This document shows positions 13,381 through 24,934 of a stretch of DNA of 64,000 nucleotides, piece by piece (position 1 is the stretch's first letter; every line of letters starts with the position of its first letter). Where the stretch lies: positions 1 to 64,000 of the forward strand of contig NW_024104902.1 in NCBI RefSeq assembly GCF_003945595.2, in the 5' to 3' direction. The translations under genes and the position numbers were made by a program. The notes under the pieces are model-generated. The model was not told the origin of the DNA. It ran no database searches and saw nothing but the letters and a program-made list of their open reading frames with translations. Source of the DNA: Pipra filicauda (Eukaryota > Chordata > Aves > Passeriformes > Pipridae).

Positions 13381-13612
13381 TTTGATAGGGTTTTGTGGGG
13401 GCTTTTTTTGTTTTATTTTATTTTTTATGTTGTTGGGTTTTGTTTGTTTGGAGGTTTTTGTTTGTTTTCATGGGGGCACACCTGTACATGACAGGCACAT
13501 GGATGTTTGGGTGGGGTATTTTTGGTTTGGTTTGGGTTTTTTTGTTTGGTTGGTTTTTTGTTTGGTTGGTTTTTTTATTGGGTTGTTTGGTTTTTTTTTG
13601 GTTAAAATCAGG
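13381..13612. repeat. G/T-rich low-complexity tract
   Basis: About 230 bases of TTTG, GGTTTG, TTGGTTGG and T-run units on the + strand, broken near 13470-13510 by an ordinary stretch (CACACCTGTACATGACAGGC). It yields two overlapping Phe/Gly/Trp-rich spurious frames (13373-13621 and 13395-13652). Confidence 0.85.
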
Positions 13613-16600
13613 AATGTTTAGGAATCAAGGCAGTTTGGGAACATCCAGTTAATTACATATGTAACCTTGGTTTTGTAGTATAGCCTGGAAGTTTTTTGAG
13701 TTCTTTCTGGCCAGGGACTCTACTTTCAGACTAGGTAAATAACCACTGTCACTGATGTTCCCAGATCTTTTCTAATAAATTAAGCTGTTTTAGTTACCTG
13801 TCTTCTAAGCAGTGAACAATAGACTGTGCTTGGCAGCCTTGCAGTTATCTCAGGTTTAGTTAATTGTGCTTCAGTAACTGTAAAACATGTAACAACAGGT
13901 ATGTCAAATAAACAGATGAGAAAAAGGTTTGTTTGGCATTATGTTTAATCCCTTTATTAAACAAAATGCCTGAAGCTTTTTAAACATTAATTATTTTCTA
14001 ATCCAGTTAGAAATATAGGCAGGTATGCCTGTAAGCCACATCCTTTTCAACGGGCCTGGTACGACAAATTAGTTTGCAAATACGCTAGTATCACTTCCCT
14101 AGAAGCAGAGCCTGCATAAAGATTTTGGGTGTTGCAAACAACTGATAAAATCTTTTTCTAACCTGGCTATCTAAAGGTAGGCCCCTAGGAGTGTCTGACA
14201 CCTCCAGCTCTAGTTAGGTATGCAGTGCAGTGACGGAATACAGAGAGGAATTATACTGTTTGTTCCCTGGCTGCCTCTCTATTTTACAGGGCAAGCCTGG
14301 ACTCCTCACTTGTTTGTGAAAAGCAGCACTTACTTTGGGGGCACTAAGTAATGCAGCTCAAGATTAGAGCATAAATGAAAAGTAAGTTGTGTTGGATCTT
14401 GGCTTCTGATGGGTAAACTGCAGCACAAGATATAATTGATTTCGTCCATTGCCATTCTCCAGTGAATGGGGAACTTTTAATTTTGTTGGTTACATTTGTC
14501 TGTCTGAGCACTTGCTGTAAAATTGTGCAGCTGTAATTAAGTTTATTCATCCTGTTATTAATAAGTGTCATAGGATGCAGTCCTTTTTGTTTTTAATGCT
14601 AGTCAGGTGTATGTATGAAGCCATATGCATGGCTTCAAACTCATGAGCAAAATAAATGTCTAGGCTATTTCAAGTCTTCGATCATACTTAAGCTGCTCTT
14701 TTAATTTTTGTAGAAAACACAGAAATAGAACTCAGCAAACAATTTGAACGGCTCCCTCAGAGCAATGTGCAAAGATAATCACACATTTTTGGCTTTCAAA
14801 TACTTCCTAAACTTTCACGTTCATGGTACACCTCTACAAAACTTCTAGATAATGTCAGTGGCTAGAAAAGCTTGTCTGGTAGAGAATGCTACGTGAGAGC
14901 AACAGATATATTGATAAGGGAAATCATCAGCCCTCACATAGGCAGACTGTAAAAGAAGCAAACAGAACTTTTACAACTGTGAGGTTTTTCCAGTATTGCA
15001 AGTTTCAGAGGAGAGAGGGAAACCTTGGAAGTTTTAGGATGTTTGGTAAAGATCTGGAGAGATTAATATGCGGTTTAGGAATGTATGGCATGGGAGATAC
15101 TGAGATCTGGCGATAACAGCAATATGAAGAAGGAAAAAATGAAGGAATTGATTTCTCTGCAAGGGCAAAGTAGAGTAAGTATCCAAATTAGGGGATATGT
15201 GAGGAGTCATTCAAAAGGCTGAATGACTGGAGTAGGCTCTGTCTGGCATTTTCACAGGCTATGAGAGGAGAACCTCTTAAAGTGTATAAAGAACCTGGCT
15301 GAAAAAGAACTAAGGAATAAATTGACACAAGCTTTACACCATGGCAGTTAAGGTCAAGATTTTAGATTAAGACCTATATCAAGAAAGAGCTTGGCGGTGT
15401 CAAAAGGAGGAAAACAGTGAAATTGAGAAGATGTGATTTTTTTGGATTTGTCCTGATTGCTAGAGTACAATTGCTGGAGCAAGTGGTTTTAGTGGAGTGA
15501 ATCTTCACCCATGGTTTAGCATTATAGTTGTGTTTAAGCAAGTGCTAGTTAATGTACAGCTAAACTGTAATGTTAAACAGAACTGTGAAATTGTAAGGCA
15601 TGTAATCAGCAGTTACATTTGTTTACAGATACTTTAGTAACCCCCAGTGGGTTGTAAATGTGCATATAAACTGTAATCTGATAGCATCTTCATTATCCAT
15701 ATTTTATTACTGTATAGTGCTTGATAATTTCCCCTGATTCCTCACTCACTTTAATAGCACCTTACATCTTTTACTAGTTTTCTGTTCTGAGTAAAAATGT
15801 GCAAATTACCACTGGGAGCAATCCTGAACTGAAAAGGAGAGTGGGTGAGATGACCTAAGAGATCTTTCAGCTTCTGAATTTGAAAGCTACAGTGAAGTCA
15901 TGCAGGGCTTGGTAACTATTGAAATTTGTGATTTGTGGCTGTCTTTGTCTTGCAGAATGAATCATAGGAAAAATGTCAGTGTTCTTAGATTTTCAATTCT
16001 CCGTAGTTATGCCATTTATTTTAACTTTTAAGCTTTTAGTCCTCATTATGGAACTTTAAAAATTTTAAAGCATTTCTGTTATTGTTGCCAGGTAAATTGA
16101 TTTCCTCCCACCTTTTAGTTTCTGAGAAAATAGAAATTCTTCCACTGCTGGGGTCAAAAACATTACTATTTTAATGCTCCTATACTTTTTTCCAGATGAG
16201 ACCTGAAATTATTTATCTTTTTTACTGGAATTTTTGAAAAACTGTGGCTATTGATTTCTGAGTAGCAGTTAAACAGTGTATTTCAAATCGATATTCTAAA
16301 CTTTTGAGTACTTGTGGTTCTGCTGTGGTCAGTGCTTTTTGGCTCAGGATAGAACAGTCATAGCCTCAGTGGCTTGAGTTCAGAGAAGCAGCAGTAAAAC
16401 AGGCAGACCACAATGCACAGCTTATCTGACAGCTAAATGTTTTCAAGTTAGAGAGACCTCACATAGGCTAAATTTTAACACCTTGTTAATGCCCTTAATT
16501 TATTACTTGATTTTCTGTTCTTGCTGCTGATAGGGCCCAAGAGCCCAAGTATTGCCTGAACACTATAAAAATACAGACTGAAGAGTTGGTCCTGACTCGG

Positions 16601-18356
16601 AGAGCTTCGAATCTGAGTAGGAACTGAAGTGTAAAGGGAAGCCAGAGACAAAGATTAAAGTGGAAGAGGCAGTGATCCAAGTGCTGTCCTCTTCATCACC
16701 ATCAAGAAGGTGTTTTGGCAACAGAAACTTTTAAAGAGAAGGATGTAAACAGGAATGGGGCATTTGGAGTGTGATTCCTTTCTCCGCTGTTCAGTAGCAC
16801 AGGAAATAAGCTTATCGATATGCTTGTTTAAACTTGAGCTAGAGACAGAAGGTACTGTTCCCTGGCTGCTAGTGAGACACAAATCTCACTAGACCTTTTT
16901 CATACAAATGCAAGATGAATAAGTTTGAATAAGAAGACAGATAATATTATAGAGAAGAGCTAGTCAATGAAAAGTTGTAAGATAGGATTAAAAAACAGAT
17001 AAGGACATCAGTCTTCCCAGCTATTCTGGGTAGCTAAGAATTTGGTGAATTACATGTACAAAAGATAAAGAAAAGAAATTTGTAGTACTTGGCACACAAG
17101 ATGGTGAGACAGGAGAACAGATTCTCAATGGGTAGGCAGGAGAGGCAGTGTTTTAAGTATAAAAGCATGTGCAAAAATGCGGTGTTCTTTGGATTTGTTG
17201 TTAGACATCAGACTTGGAAATGTATAGATAAGTGTATCCTGTTGGGGACACTTCAGGAAATTCAGACTTCTGCATCTCTTAAGGAACTTGCTATCTCTCC
17301 AGCAATGTCCCGTTACACAGCTTTGGAAGTGGATTTTTTTTTTTGTGATGTATTTTCCCCATTTCATAAGGCTCATTTTTTCTCTTTTACCTTCTCTATT
17401 CTCTTGCTAGAGTTTTTTTCAGGTTTTTTGTTCTGAATGATGTCACTATTTAATGACTGTATTGGCACAATATGGCAGAATTCCTTTTTTTCCCCTTAGG
17501 ATTGAACTTCTCAAACCTTCTGTGTGTCAATTATTTGCTCTACAGTTCAGAAGCAGTGAAAACATGTGGCCTTCCACTTAAAACTGAAGCAGCAGTCTTA
17601 AGAAAATGCTCTGTTCAGTGGTGATAAATCAAAATCCACATTGCTCATTGCAGACTTACAAAGAATGTTGTTTCTATCTGGGTCAGTATTTGCTTGAATA
17701 TTTTTGAGCTTGCTCTGGATACAGTAATGGCCTTTTCATGTTGTGTTTTCTGGCAACATTTGAGAAAGTCTCTTGCAGACAAAAATGTTCACTGTAAGTT
17801 TAAGTTATACAGGTACTGTGTTTACCTTCTTAGACATTCTTGTGGTCTGTTCTGGTTCAAATGGAAGCAGTGTCACTTGACATTCCAGAGTAGCTGCATC
17901 TCTGCAGTTTTACTCAAGTGCTGTACTCTGCACGCTCAGAATATATTTGCTTTCTTTCCAGATTTATTTTAGTGTATTGTGCTTTTTAATAATGTAAGCA
18001 GCATTCAGGAGGTTTAAGAAAATTCTATGTGCACGTGATCAGGGCAGGAGGGAAGAGAGGACCTAAATTCCTCTGCCAAATTGCTTGAAAATCACGTACT
18101 AGACACTAATCCTTTTCCTTTAAGCATATGGAGGTTGTGTGGGTGGTGTTTAAAACACTGTATTTGAGATTATAGTGATACTTCACTTTGATGTGTGACG
18201 ATAATAGTAAATACATACCATTCTATATAATGGTATTTTTAAAACGCTTATACTTGGATCAGAACACTTTTGAATTCATCATTCTTCAAATATGCTTACT
18301 AGTTCTACTATTGCAGAAGAAAGGGCGAGAAGTATTGTCATTTTGAGAGGCTTGTG

Positions 18357-18418
18357 GAGAAATGGCTTATTTTAGGGTTTTTGACAAGAGAAATGGCTTA
18401 TTTTAGGGTTTTTGATAG
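18357..18418. repeat. Perfect-core 31-bp tandem duplication
   Basis: A 28-base core beginning GAGAAATGGCTTATTTTAGG occurs at 18357-18384 and again, identically, at 18388-18415. The period is 31 bases, and the three linker bases differ (CAA, then TAG). There are two copies only. Confidence 0.95.
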
Positions 18419-19439
18419 GACTCTTTAAGAAGACAATCCCAAGGTAAATACCAAGATCCAGATAGTTTTGTTGATTTGAGTGGTACACAGGAAACCTCTT
18501 CAGGAAATATTTTTCAATGTCATTTGTTTTATTTTGTTTTCTTTCCTTAAATTGGCATAGATTTCTACTCTAATGAGGAGGAAAGGCAGTAAAAGTACCA
18601 CTGTATGGATAAATAGCTTCCTAAAAGCTTGGCAGGTAAAAATTAGGTTTTCCTTGTAGAAGGTCCTTCATGTCCTTTTTCTGCTGTACAGCCTGTCCGT
18701 CTCTGCTTTCTTCATATTTTTGTTTCCTTCTAGTATAATATCTCTGAAGATTTTTGAACTAATAGAGAGTACCATCCTCTCATGTGAGACTCCCCTGAAC
18801 ATTGTCTCAGCTGGAGTCGGTCATGGGCACTTCTACTCCAAAGGATAGCTTATATAACTACAACGAAATACCTAAAATATTCAGAAACTGCACTTCCTCA
18901 ACCTGATTCTTTAGAGAACTGATGTTACTAAGATGTCAAATCACATCTTTCTGATGAGCTGTAGCAGAGCTGACTGACTCATCTCCTCCTAGACAAGTAT
19001 CCAGAGGTCAACCTAATAGCATGAGGTATGTGCAGAATACCTGCCAACCTCTAGTGCAGGGTGTCATTTGGGCACGATGCAGCAAATATTACAAGGAGAA
19101 AGATCCCCGAAAATATTTATAAGAGACACCTTCTGTGGTTCAGCAGCTGAATGTAGCAGGCAGTGTTTCATTATGAACAGGATTCAATTTTTTTCTTCCT
19201 TTAAGGGCAGGTTTTTTTAGATATATAAATAAATATATAAACAACAATATAAGCATGCTATTAATTAGGACAGTCCCAATCTCAACCTTGGTTTGATTGG
19301 TCCTGTTTCCTTCCCTCCCCACTGTCCCTGCCATTTCCCCAAATGATTAAAATAACTCTTTAGATTTGAATAACGAACAGGTGCCTTCAAAGGCTGAATA
19401 TCCGCTAAAACACAAGACAGCAAGAGCAGTGAAATGTTA

Positions 19440-19700
19440 ATTCAAACAGAAACTCGACTTGCCAGCCATCTACTAAAGGCTCTTTTCACCCCCTCGTCAC
19501 CGTGGGAACCATTCTGTGTGATCCCTCCCAGATCTCTGCTAGAGGAGGGTGTTTCTCAGGGTGCCTGGAAGGTCACCAGGTTTCATTGATGTAGGAGCTG
19601 GAGGAGAGGATGTTGCAGAAACCTTCACCTTGCGAAGACTCAGTAACACCCTCATTTCAAGTGAGTGAGTGAGGTCTGCAAGGTCTCAGAAGAGCTCAGC
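19440..19700. other. GC-richer unassigned patch within CBLB intron
   Basis: This stretch is clearly richer in G+C than its surroundings and includes GTGAGTGAGTGAGG near 19660. I see no open frame with a known family, no splice-compatible exon and no terminal repeats. It could be an old mobile-element remnant or a conserved non-coding element. Confidence 0.3.
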
Positions 19701-20282
19701 AATATGTAGATGTAAACCAGAGAGAGACATTGGGGGAGAAATTATCCCTGGCTGGTGCTGTTTCAAACTACTTAGGAATGATAATTCTACAAAAGTAGCT
19801 GTTGAGAAATAGGAGTTAACGTGTTTCAACAACCAATTCTTACCTTTATTTAAAAACGATGAAAGACCTATTCCACAAAGCTGCAGGAAAAAAAATTCTG
19901 CTGAATTTAGTGAATTTTAAATGTTTCAAACATTTGTTCTTGGAGAAATCTCACAAAATAACCTTAGATATTACTTCATTAGCTGGTCACTCATTTCGCA
20001 ACGTCTGATTTCCGTCTTAGCCAAAGTCTTAGCAAACAGAGCTATAAAAACATATTCTTCTGAAGACTTCTGTTTGTTTCCTCTATTGCTGGTGGGGTTT
20101 TAGGGGTGCAGGGTGTTAGCGAATAGATAGCTGAAGATCCTACTTATTAATTGCATCTAACGAACATGTTTTTATGAAACTGTCTTGGGCAAGGCATGAA
20201 AAAACAGTTCTAAAGGTGTAGTATGATTATGATACTGTCTGATAGATTCTCTCTTGTTTTTTATTTAAGGATTATTGTCTTA

Positions 20283-20397
20283 ACCCTTAAAGAAACCCAA
20301 CAAAACAAACACCCCCTCCCCCCAAAAATACCAAAAACCCACCAAAAACCCCCAAACAAAACCCAACAAACAAAAAGCCCACAAAACCCCACAAATT
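20283..20397. repeat. C/A-rich low-complexity tract
   Basis: AACCC, AAACAAAC and CCCAAAAA units on the + strand, the reverse-complement counterpart of the G/T-rich tracts at 5.3 and 13.4 kb. It produces spurious frames on both strands (20223-20420 and 20261-20593). Confidence 0.85.
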
Positions 20398-21391
20398 TTT
20401 CTAACCCTGTTTCAGCATGATCCCAGTGCTGTAGCCATTTAGGATGGTTTACAAAGAGAAGCAGAAAACATTTCAGAGCCAGGGTTACAGGAGCTAAATA
20501 AGCAGTAGGCACTTGAAGTAAGGCAACTGTAATACCACAGAAGCACTGACATTTTTTTCGGGTTTTTTGTCTGCGTTTAGTGCAATGTTTCATTCTCTCT
20601 TTACCCTAATGAAAATTTGATGTGCATTCTTTCTTAAATGGCATCTGATGTGGTATCTCTCTTCAGCTCTTTGTGGTTTCCTGTTTTTCATACACAGATG
20701 AAAGTATCTGCTGAGATCTATTAAACTTCCCATTTTGTCATTTATGACTTTCTCAGTATAAGCCTCCATGTAACAAGTAGATTTCTTTGCACTTAGAAGT
20801 GTAGTGAATGTCTTCTGCAATAGAAATGCAGGAATGTGTCTTTAGTGTTGTATTCAAATTACTACTTGTTTTAATTTAGGTAAACTGTATATTATTTGTT
20901 ATGCAAAACCAACTTAATACAATAAGTCTTCTCCCACCCATTATGCTAAGTAGTATACTTTTTGCATGAGAAAATAGCTAGAAAAACTAAGGCAATTTGG
21001 ACTAATAAAATTGGCAAGAAATGTGAGTTTGTGAGGCCTATGTCTTTTGTTGATTTAACAATTATTAACAAAATATTACTATGAATGTGTGAGATCTTCT
21101 CCTGAACCACTCTAGTGGTTAATAGTTATATGTTGGTTATATTTTGGTTAATTAAAATGTTTTAAAATATCTTTTAATCTGACCTCAGTGTGAGGCAGAA
21201 CATGTTTAAGAGAAGGTGTTATGGCTTTGCAAAATCTGGATTTGACTCTTAGGACATGAGAATTGCTATTCTTGAACAATTATAGTTTTGAGAGTGATGA
21301 AATAAAGCACATTCAAGTGATCGACTTCATGTCAGATTCCAAATACAAGTCATCATGGCTGGGCTTCGCGAACGAAGATTTGGGAAGGGCT

Positions 21392-22021
21392 CTACCAACA
21401 TTTGTTACAAGCGCGTTGGTGGCTGAAAAGGCCAATATGAGACAGGCATGTCCGGTTGCAAAAGGCACAGCAGAAAGACTCCTTATCTGGTAAATTCTGC
21501 AAGACACGATTCTTTCTGCGTTGTCTTCTCTCCTCAAGAGTGATCAGGTGTGCTTTCTCAAAAGCATCGGCAGTGTTAAAGATAGTGTGTCTCCAGACCT
21601 CTCGACTGGAGGCCGGAGTAGACCAGTTATGTAGATCAATATGGCCAAGGCTGAGATGTTGTTTCAGGGAGTCCTTGTATCTTCTCTTTGGGGCTCCTCT
21701 CTTGCAGCAGCCGGTGGCAAGTTCAGCATAAAGCAGGATCTTAGGGAGGCGGTGGTCCTTCATCCTGGAGACGTGCCCTGCCCATCATAGCTGTGTTCTC
21801 ATCAACATGACCTCAATGCTTGTGACTGCTGCTTGCTCTAGAACAGATGTATTGGTCACATAATCTGACCAGTGGATGTTTAGGATTGTACAGAGGCAGC
21901 GTTGATGGAAGCGTTCTAGGAGATGCAGGTGGTGGCGGTAGATGACCCATGATTCGGAACCATATAAAAGAGTAGACAGCACAATGGCTCTGTAAACACT
22001 GATCTTGGTACTTTTCTTCAA
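21392..22021 (-). pseudogene. LINE polyprotein C-terminus with zinc-finger-like motif (one internal stop)
   Basis: Two segments in one frame (22021-21785 and 21763-21392) separated by a stop at 21785-21787. The first carries AIVLSTLLYGSESWVIY, typical of the RT thumb. The second carries a KDHRLPKILLYAELATG block and ends with FCCAFCNRTCLSHIGLFSH then RACNKC, a Cys/His cluster spaced like a zinc finger. The stop at 21392 looks like the natural C-terminus. No RNase H domain is visible. Confidence 0.82.
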
Positions 22022-22030
22022 GTGTTTATT

Positions 22031-22381
22031 TCACCAAACTCTTTTATGAAGCTTTCCGAAAGCACTGTATGCCTTTGCTAACCTGTTGTCTATCTCTCCG
22101 TCAGTCTCACCATCCGAGGAGATGAGGCTACCTCGGTAATTAAACTGCTGGACTGATTTGAGCTCTGATTGGCCAATGGTGATGTGGGGATGATGGAAGA
22201 CTTCCTGAGGTGCTGGTTGATAGAGAACTTCTGTCTTCTTTAAGCTGACTTCCAGCCCAAAGAGCTCAGCAGCATCTGCAAAGCAGGATGTTAAACGCTG
22301 CAGAGCTGCTTCTGTGTGGGCAACAAGGGCGGCGTCATCAGCATAAAGCAGCTCCCGGACAAGATGATTTAAGGTCTTCAT
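22031..22381 (-). pseudogene. LINE reverse transcriptase, YADD segment (broken)
   Basis: 116 codons containing LLYADDAALVAH, the catalytic Asp-Asp box of reverse transcriptase at 22334-22345, then GLEVSLKKTEVLYQPAP and a segment predicted to lead into the thumb. The catalytic residues are intact, but the frame ends at a stop at 22031-22033. The same frame reopens ten bases later. Confidence 0.9.
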
Positions 22382-22429
22382 GTGGGCCTTCAGTCACCTT
22401 GGGTTGGATAGGCTTCCATCAGTACGATA

Positions 22430-22780
22430 TCAAATGTAGATACCGTCCTGATCGTCGAGGTCTACCATGGCCCTTTGGAGCATCATGCTGAAAAAGACTG
22501 TGAATAGGGTTGGTGCAAGAACACAGCCTTGTTTCACACCATTGGTTATTAGAAAGGGCTCAGAAAGTGCATTGCCATATCTGACTTGGCCGTGCTGATC
22601 CTCATGGAGTGAGATGATCATTTTAAGGAACTTGGGGGGACAACCTAAACGTTCCAAAATCTGCCATAGACCTTTTCTGCTCACAGTATCGAAAGCCTTG
22701 GTGAGGTCGACAAAGGTTACATAGAGACCTTTGTTCTGTTCCCTACACTTCTCTTGCAGTTGTCTGAGGACAAATACCAT
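22430..22780 (-). pseudogene. LINE reverse transcriptase, palm segment (broken)
   Basis: 116 codons with the RT block containing the first catalytic Asp (YVTFVDLTKAFDTVSR) and the NGVKQGCVLAPTLF block before the YADD box. The frame is also open upstream of this methionine as far as the frameshift (ILPESQCGFRANRSTTD). It ends at an in-frame stop at 22430-22432, and the next segment continues in the same frame. Confidence 0.88.
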
Positions 22781-22851
22781 GTCTGTGGTGCTCCTGTTGG
22801 CTCTGAAACCACACTGACTTTCAGGTAGAATTCCTTCTGCTATAGCAGGTA

Positions 22852-23169
22852 TTAGTTCAAGAGTATTCTTGCCAGGATTTTGCCAGCAATGGAGAACAGA
22901 GTAATACCATGGTAATTTGAGCAGTCTGATTTAATTCCTTTCTTCTTATACAAGGTGATGATGACTGCATCACGAAGGTCTGATGGGAGTTCCCCTAGTT
23001 CCCAACAGCGCACCACAAACTCATGAAATTTAGCATGTAGTGCAAGGCCCCCATGTTTCCAGACTTCGGGTGGCATTCCATCAACCCCAGCTGCCTTGCC
23101 AATTTTCACCTGCTCAATGACCTTGAGGGTTTCTCCTAAAGTGGGGGCGGTATCCAATTTGTACTTCAT
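22852..23169 (-). pseudogene. LINE reverse transcriptase, N-terminal segment (broken)
   Basis: 105 codons on the - strand carrying the early RT blocks: GKAAGVDGMPPEVWK, then LRDAVIITLYKKKG, then GITLFSIAGKILARILLN. The frame ends at a stop at 22852-22854, exactly where the continuing RT frame picks up one register over, so a short deletion frameshift is the likely cause. The methionine at the start is internal to the original protein and not a true initiation site. Confidence 0.85.
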
Positions 23170-23803
23170 AGGTTGTTGATAAAATAACTAACCTGCATTA
23201 TCTCCAGCTATACAAAAAGAAACTGAATTTGACAGAACATGGTTTTGTGTATTAGAGAGGATAATTTTAATTTCCTGTCTATTAAAATTCATGTAACTGT
23301 CATGGGCTATGACGGGGCTTTGACCACTGTCAGTGGTATCTGGTTGATTGCAGTCATGTTACTTGACCAGTGTTTATGAATTTGAACTATTAAAAAAACC
23401 TCATCACAGCAGATACTGCATTGATCCTTATCATTCTGAGAAGAGAGGCTGTGAATAAAGGAGTTCCTTACCAGGCAGGGAGCTGGACCATTCTGTTATT
23501 TTTGAGGGTATGAGATTGGTTGCTACACTTGCTTGGTAGGGTATTTCAGTTTCTTCAGAGTTCTTTTTATTGTCCTTCTATGGAAGCTTGAATATTTATC
23601 ATTGTGAAATAAATGACACTTTGTTTGAGTGTATTTAAAAGAAGGTAAACCATTCTTTTATTTGCTTAGGCTGCTTTCAGAAGTTTTTAATAGTTTTTAA
23701 TATGGTTTTTTTTTGTCTGTAGAGAAACCAAAGTAATGTTCCACTTCAGTTCGGTTCTGATGTCTAAAGGAGGTATCCAATCTTAAGTATGTGGGTTTAT
23801 TGA

Positions 23804-24070
<267 letters not shown>

Positions 24071-24765
24071 TGAAAGAACCAGAACACTATAATTCAGATA
24101 TAAACTGTGCATTTCTTTTAGTCCTTCAGCGATGTTTGAGACAGGAACACCTAAGTCTGAAAAACTGAAAACATCACCAACACCTGCTTCATTTCTGCAC
24201 ATATCTAGTGTTATTACAATATCTTTGTGTTTACTGCTTACTTTTGACTATTTTTAGAAACATACTTAGAAATACAGACCTCCAGGTAATCCAAGTTTTA
24301 GTTGTATTTTTTATTGTGCTTTTGTATCTCTGTATACTTATATGAAGTGTTTCTACAAACACATAAGGAAACGTACATACTACTTTTTTTTTTTTAGGCT
24401 AAATGTAGACCTAACTCTTTTCTTTATGAACATATTTTTGTCATTAATGCATTGCTGTTTATTTACAATAAGGAACCATGTTTGGGAAAAGCATTAATTA
24501 TATTATTGTTAATAGGCAATATTTATCTGAAATAAGCTTGTTATGTGTGTTATGTACCTCTGTTAACCTTGTGTCCCTTCTGCAGAATATACTTGAGGTA
24601 TTTTAGACAATACAGAAGGCTGTGCTGGTTTGCATCCATATTAGATGTATTGATTCTGAATTTGTCACTTTGGATATTTCTTTTGTATATAGGAATCACT
24701 GAGATATAAAATTATTTATTTGATCATTTAGTTTCTTTACCCTCTAAAGTGACGAACTCATGCAG

Positions 24766-24934
24766 AGCCTCAAGTTGCACTAGGGGAAGTTTAGACTGGA
24801 TGTTAGGAAAAAATTCTTCACTGGAAGAATTATCAAGCACTCAGGGACATGATTTAGTGGGGGACTTGACAGAGCTGGCTTAATGGTTGGACTTCATGAT
24901 CTTAGAGATCATTACCAACCTAAATGATTATTCT
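24766..24934 (+). mobile_element. CR1 LINE 3' fragment with internal deletion
   Basis: Shows the CR1 3'-end phrases in order: CCTCAAGTTGCACTAGGGGA, GGATGTTAGG with AAATTCTTCACTGG, then GGACATGATTTAGTGG, GGTTGGACTTCATGATCTTA and a final ATGATTATTCT. The part encoding the ...WNRLPREV... region between the second and third phrases is missing. Old and inactive. Confidence 0.85.

Larger units (their letters stand above)
21310..23190 (-). mobile_element. Decayed non-LTR retrotransposon (LINE), 5'-truncated, not CR1
   Basis: Read on the - strand, five adjacent open segments form one degraded LINE reverse-transcriptase polyprotein. In order: an N-terminal RT segment with GKAAGVDGMPPE and LYKKKG (23169-22852); the palm segment with FVDLTKAFDTVSR and NGVKQGCVLAP (22780-22430); the YADD catalytic box (22345-22334) followed by LEVSLKKTEV (22381-22031); the LLYGSESW thumb region (22021-21785); and a C-terminal segment with an FCCAFCNRTC...H zinc-finger-like motif (21763-21392). 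The last four share one frame broken by stops; the first is frameshifted near 22855. The endonuclease half is missing. Compared with CR1 the motifs differ, and the thumb and zinc finger resemble RTE-like or other vertebrate LINEs. The 3' boundary near 21310 is approximate. Confidence 0.88.

Noticed and set aside
13373..13652. Two overlapping + strand frames rich in Phe, Gly, Trp and Val
   Set aside because: Pure translation of a T/G-rich tract; looks like membrane segments only because TTT, TTG and GTT codons dominate.
20223..20593. Open frames on both strands, including an apparent Trp/Phe/Gly-rich membrane protein
   Set aside because: They translate the C/A-rich tract and its complement.
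21263..22491. + strand frames across the retrotransposon
   Set aside because: Shadows of the - strand reverse-transcriptase frames.
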